Both the position numbers and the translations under genes were made by a program. Shown here piece after piece: positions 5,367-7,627 of a DNA stretch of 7,627 nucleotides. Each line of letters starts with the position of its first letter. The stretch's first letter is position 1. The stretch is from the NCBI GenBank assembly GCA_030149685.1, contig JASLGI010000047.1:1-7627 (forward strand). Reading direction: 5' to 3'. The notes below the pieces were generated by a model, which saw only the letters and a program-made list of their open reading frames with translations, did no database searches and was not told the origin of the DNA. This stretch comes from Bacillaceae bacterium (GTDB lineage: Bacteria; Bacillota; Bacilli; Bacillales_A; Planococcaceae).

Positions 5367-5659
5367 TTATTATCGGAAGTATGATTGTAACAGCTCTTCC
5401 GAGAGTGTTACCAATTACTGTATTAAGCCAAGTAGAATTACCTTCATGGTTTATGAATTGGTTGAAATACATACCTGTAGCGATCTTGACGGCGATTGTC
5501 GTTCAAGAGCTTGTCCCACTTGAGGCAGGAGATACGTGGAATCCGAAGCATTTAGTCGCAGCAGTCATTTCATTTATTGTCGGTTTTGCAACGAAAAGTT
5601 TATTATGGACAGTTGTTGCAGGAATTGGGACAGTAGTATTGTTAAATTTTGTTATGTAA
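5339..5659 (+). CDS. azlD: AzlD, small subunit of the branched-chain amino acid exporter
   Basis: A 106-residue membrane protein of the AzlD family, typical in length. It has about four hydrophobic segments and the family motif TALPRVLPITVLSQVELPSW (about residues 18-37) followed by WLKYIPVAILTAIVV. It forms the export complex with AzlC. The ATG at 5339 lies inside azlC, 28 bases before its stop, with GGTGGTGGAG just upstream, so translation is probably coupled and the subunits made together. A strong terminator follows directly. Confidence 0.92.
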   Translation: MELNATIFLIIIGSMIVTALPRVLPITVLSQVELPSWFMNWLKYIPVAILTAIVVQELVPLEAGDTWNPKHLVAAVISFIVGFATKSLLWTVVAGIGTVVLLNFVM

Positions 5660-5661
5660 AG

Positions 5662-5692
5662 AAAGTCCGAGTAGTGATGCTCGGACTTTTTT
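5662..5692 (+). terminator. Intrinsic terminator of azlCD
   Basis: AAAGTCCGAG (5662-5671) pairs with CTCGGACTTT (5680-5689) around an eight-base loop, and the T run extends to 5692. It begins two bases after the azlD stop. Confidence 0.9.
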
Positions 5693-5761
5693 GACGGACA
5701 AATAGTATTTGAAAAAAAGACTATCCATTTTTTTAAAAAGTGAAAATATGTCATTTATTCG

Positions 5762-5790
5762 TAGAAACGCTATATTTTTAATGATATAAT
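5762..5790 (+). promoter_or_regulatory. Extended -10 promoter of the coiled-coil glucosaminidase gene
   Basis: A consensus TATAAT (5785-5790) is preceded by TGA (5782-5784), giving an extended -10. TAGAAA (5762-5767, 4 of 6 matches) lies 17 bp upstream. The gene starts 21 bp after the -10, so the leader is short and holds the AAGGGGTG ribosome site. The resemblance is to sigma-A; no specific stress-sigma signature is evident. Confidence 0.6.
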
Positions 5791-5811
5791 AATAAGGTAA
5801 GGGGTGATAAG

Positions 5812-7116
5812 TTGAAACGAATAGTAGTAGCTATTCTTGTCATTTTGATAGTAATGTTTTTTCCGGCTGTTAGTGAAGCGAGTGATTATGAAGAATTACG
5901 TGATCGCAAAGTTCAATATGATGAAGAAAGAGAAGAGTTACTAAAGCGTCAAAAAGATGTACAAGAAGCATTAGAAATACAGAAACGCTCAACAAAAGCA
6001 TTAGTAAATGAAATTGAGACATTAGAAAAAGAACGTCAATCTTTACAAGAAGAACTAGAGGAAGCAGAACAGTTATACATACAAGTGTTAGATGAGATTG
6101 ACGAGTTGACAATATCGATTGAACGAGAAAATGATTCCATCGACGCGAGAGATCATATTATTCGGGAGCGGATGTTAGCGATGCAAGCGCAACCGTTAAA
6201 AGTTCACTGGTTATATCAAGTGCTAGGTGGTGAGTCTGTTATTGATACATGGGACCGTTACCAAAAGGCGAAGCAATTGATGCAGGCAGATCGAGAGTTA
6301 ATTGAATCGCAAGAGCGCAGTGTTCGACAATTAAAAGATGAGCGTCAACAGTTTGAGCAAAAAAAGAAAGAAGCTGAATGGACAAAAGGGTATTTAGCAA
6401 CTCAGCGTGAGTTATTGCAAGAACAAACGACGTATCAAAATAATTTATTAGAAAAATTACAATTACGCGAAAGCGAATTATCGAATGAAGAATCAAAAAT
6501 CGCAAGTCGTTATGAAGAAAATCGTGAACGTCGAGAAGCAGTGGAAGAAGAAATGCAACAGCTGTTAAAGCGTCAAATAGAAGAAACACCGATTGATTCA
6601 TCCCCTTCTGAAACGGCTTTAGTTGGAGCAACGCCAGCACCACCGACATTGACACCTTTACCAACCGAACAAATTCGTTGTATCGATGGATTAAATGAAG
6701 AACAGTTTCGTAAGCGTATGGGCGAAGCAGGTGTATTGAGTAATAGTGCGGATGCCATTTTACGAATTGCGACAGAACATCGGATCGATCCGGTATTATT
6801 TGCAGCGATTACTTTACATGAAACAGGAAATGGAACGTCCAACGCAGTTCGTTCATACAATAATCCTGGGGGAATGATGAATCCGAAGACGAATTGGTCA
6901 ACATTAATTCGTTATCCGAGTTTAGATGCAGGATTACAATCTACTGCGAAGACATTAGATCGCCTCGTCAATAAAGGCGGGCTAAAGACAGTAGAAGCTT
7001 TAGGTAAGGTGTATGCACCTGTTGGAGCAGCGAATGATCCGACGGGATTAAACCGTCATTGGCCTTCTCGAGTGACTCAATATATTAATGAGTTAGGCGG
7101 GATGGCTTGTCAGTAA
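5812..7116 (+). CDS. Secreted coiled-coil protein with C-terminal glucosaminidase/lysozyme-like domain
   Basis: A 434-residue exported protein, probably a cell-wall hydrolase. Residues 1-23 form a signal peptide (KR, hydrophobic core, SEA cleavage site before S24). Residues about 26-260 are a long Glu/Lys/Arg/Gln-rich coiled coil like the N-terminal halves of CwlO, PcsB and EnvC. Residues 262-287 are a Pro/Thr/Ser linker. Residues 288-434 resemble the glucosaminidase (GH73)/lysozyme-like fold: ITLHETGNG with E337 as likely catalytic acid, SYNNPGGMM (348-356), KVYAPVGAANDPTGLN and a closing RVTQYINEL. The only cysteines, C290 and C433, flank this domain and could form a disulfide. The start is TTG at 5812, with AAGGGGTG upstream; the nearby GTG is out of frame. 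It is a single gene with an extended -10 promoter. No terminator of its own is visible before the IS1182-type end. Enzyme class and catalytic residue are inferred from pattern. Confidence 0.85.
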   Translation: MKRIVVAILVILIVMFFPAVSEASDYEELRDRKVQYDEEREELLKRQKDVQEALEIQKRSTKALVNEIETLEKERQSLQEELEEAEQLYIQVLDEIDELTISIERENDSIDARDHIIRERMLAMQAQPLKVHWLYQVLGGESVIDTWDRYQKAKQLMQADRELIESQERSVRQLKDERQQFEQKKKEAEWTKGYLATQRELLQEQTTYQNNLLEKLQLRESELSNEESKIASRYEENRERREAVEEEMQQLLKRQIEETPIDSSPSETALVGATPAPPTLTPLPTEQIRCIDGLNEEQFRKRMGEAGVLSNSADAILRIATEHRIDPVLFAAITLHETGNGTSNAVRSYNNPGGMMNPKTNWSTLIRYPSLDAGLQSTAKTLDRLVNKGGLKTVEALGKVYAPVGAANDPTGLNRHWPSRVTQYINELGGMACQ

Positions 7117-7162
7117 TATAAAAAGTTCAATAAAAGAGGCTGGGACAAAACTTAGCCAAATA

Positions 7163-7208
7163 AAAACCCAGTATCCATTTATTTTTAAATAAGTGGGTAC
7201 TGGGTTTT
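7163..7208. terminator. Long subterminal hairpin of the IS1182 element, terminator-like on both strands
   Basis: AAAACCCAGTA pairs with TACTGGGTTTT, and the stem continues through CCATTTATT/AAATAAGTGG with two wobbles to a tiny loop, about 21 bp in all, flanked by A and T runs. It would block read-through into the transposase from outside. It may now serve as the terminator of the coiled-coil glucosaminidase gene, which has no other. Confidence 0.7.
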
Positions 7209-7225
7209 ATCTTTGTGTACAAATC

Positions 7226-7244
7226 TTTCGAGCGTAGGTCGAAA
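7226..7244. repeat. Small inverted repeat in the IS1182 leader region
   Basis: TTTCGA (7226-7231) and TCGAAA (7239-7244) form a six-base stem around a seven-base loop. It has no T run of its own. It may be a transposase-binding or structural element; its role is unknown. Confidence 0.35.
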
Positions 7245-7265
7245 ACTTTAAAAAGAGTAACAAAA

Positions 7266-7321
7266 AGGACAGCCTTTGATAGAATTAAAGTTACCAAACC
7301 AAATTCTAAAGGAGTGTCCTT
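7266..7321 (+). promoter_or_regulatory. Hairpin sequestering the transposase Shine-Dalgarno
   Basis: Three blocks pair in order: GGACA (7267-7271) with TGTCC (7315-7319), CCTTT (7273-7277) with AAAGG (7308-7312), and AGAATT (7281-7286) with AATTCT (7302-7307), with a 15-base loop. The AAAGGAG ribosome site of the transposase (7308-7314) lies within the descending arm. Such structures limit transposase translation from outside transcripts in several IS families. That role here is inferred. Confidence 0.6.
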
Positions 7322-7627
7322 ATGTTTAAAGATTATACTATGAACCAATTAGTTTTGCCAATAGATTTAGAGGTTTCTTTACAAGAAAATGATATTGCTT
7401 TTCACATTCATTATTTAGTAGAGAGTATTCCAAAAGAAGCCTTTCGACCATTTTTCAAAAACAATGGCTGTCCTGCGTATGATGTGACTTGCGCAACAAC
7501 AAAAGTCAAGTTATCGAACAATCAACAGGTTTCGTGTAAAAAATGCTAATAAATCTTTATTTGTATGGAAACGTTCAGTTGATCGTTATCAAAAGAGTTT
7601 GATTGAAAAGTTTAATGAATTGTATGA
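7322..7627 (+). pseudogene. IS1182-family transposase with two internal deletions (partial)
   Basis: The frame starting at ATG 7322 reads the standard IS1182 N-terminus (MFKDYTMNQLVLPIDLEVSL...NDIAFHIHYLVESIPKEAF...GCPAYD) but departs from it after 7483 and stops at TAA 7547. The family's next recognisable parts are in another frame: LAQQQKSSYRTINRFRV (7488-7538), then directly NANKSLFVWKRSVDRYQ and LIEKFNELYD to the window end. In intact members roughly 35-40 residues normally separate PAY from LAQ, and a further block of similar size separates FRV from ANK. Both appear deleted, and the first junction shifts the frame. The DDE catalytic core would lie partly in the missing block and partly beyond the window. 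The protein is therefore non-functional. Deletion sizes are recalled from family structure, not measured. Confidence 0.85.

Larger units (their letters stand above)
7136..7627 (+). mobile_element. Left end of an IS1182-family element (partial, degraded)
   Basis: The motif GAGGCTGGGACAAAAC begins at 7136, only 19 bases after the stop of the preceding gene. This is a familiar terminal sequence of IS1182/IS1272-type elements in Firmicutes. A long inverted repeat (7163-7208), a second hairpin (7266-7321) and a transposase reading frame with IS1182 motifs follow. The other end and any target duplication are outside the window. The transposase is broken, so this copy cannot move by itself. Confidence 0.8.

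Noticed and set aside
6239..6664. 141-codon minus-strand open frame
   Set aside because: It is the complement of the coiled-coil coding region, whose biased codons keep the opposite strand open; its Leu/Val-rich product is an artefact.

Overview
The window is 7.6 kb of low-G+C DNA typical of a Gram-positive member of the Bacillota, most likely a Bacillaceae-type bacterium. Strong AAGGAGG-like ribosome sites, sigma-A-like promoters (often extended -10), non-ATG starts (one GTG and two TTG genes) and U-tailed hairpin terminators support this, as do the gene families: a Bacillus-type SulP transporter with a universal stress protein, AzlC/AzlD, a YrvL-like membrane protein, and IS605 and IS1182 family elements. 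The species cannot be named from the sequence.

Layout. Positions 1-141 are the right end of an IS200/IS605-family element: the last 18 codons of tnpB and the structured omegaRNA/right-end region, finishing at TTCAA. From 142 an open frame without a start runs 30 codons to a TGA at 232. It looks like the tail of a host gene split by the insertion. Next come a small zinc-ribbon gene, yjdM (phnA family, 297-632), with its own promoter and terminator, and a two-gene operon of a SulP anion transporter with a C-terminal STAS domain (735-2159) and a universal stress protein (2172-2588). A bidirectional terminator separates that operon from a convergent membrane-protein gene (minus strand, 2666-3094). 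The gap at 3147-3510 holds a frameshifted, truncated remnant of an acetamidase/formamidase gene. A minus-strand SAM-dependent methyltransferase follows (3547-4212, TTG start). After a gap that may contain a further decayed reading frame, the overlapping azlC-azlD pair (4629-5659, branched-chain amino acid export) lies behind a good promoter and an intrinsic terminator located inside its 5' leader. A secreted coiled-coil protein with a C-terminal glucosaminidase/lysozyme-like domain (5812-7116) stands alone behind an extended -10 promoter. The window ends in the left end of an IS1182-family element whose transposase gene is internally deleted and frameshifted.

The genes do not form one pathway. 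The window is a chromosomal housekeeping/accessory patch bordered by two mobile-element ends and containing two or three decaying genes. I found no defence island, CRISPR array, phage module, tRNA or rRNA, and I do not see a clearly new system. The points most worth testing are the azlC leader, where one RNA arm can pair either with the terminator arm or with the Shine-Dalgarno sequence; the unusual coiled-coil plus glucosaminidase protein with its only two cysteines flanking the enzyme domain; and the IS605 right end next to a broken reading frame, which also gives a predicted guide sequence for TnpB.
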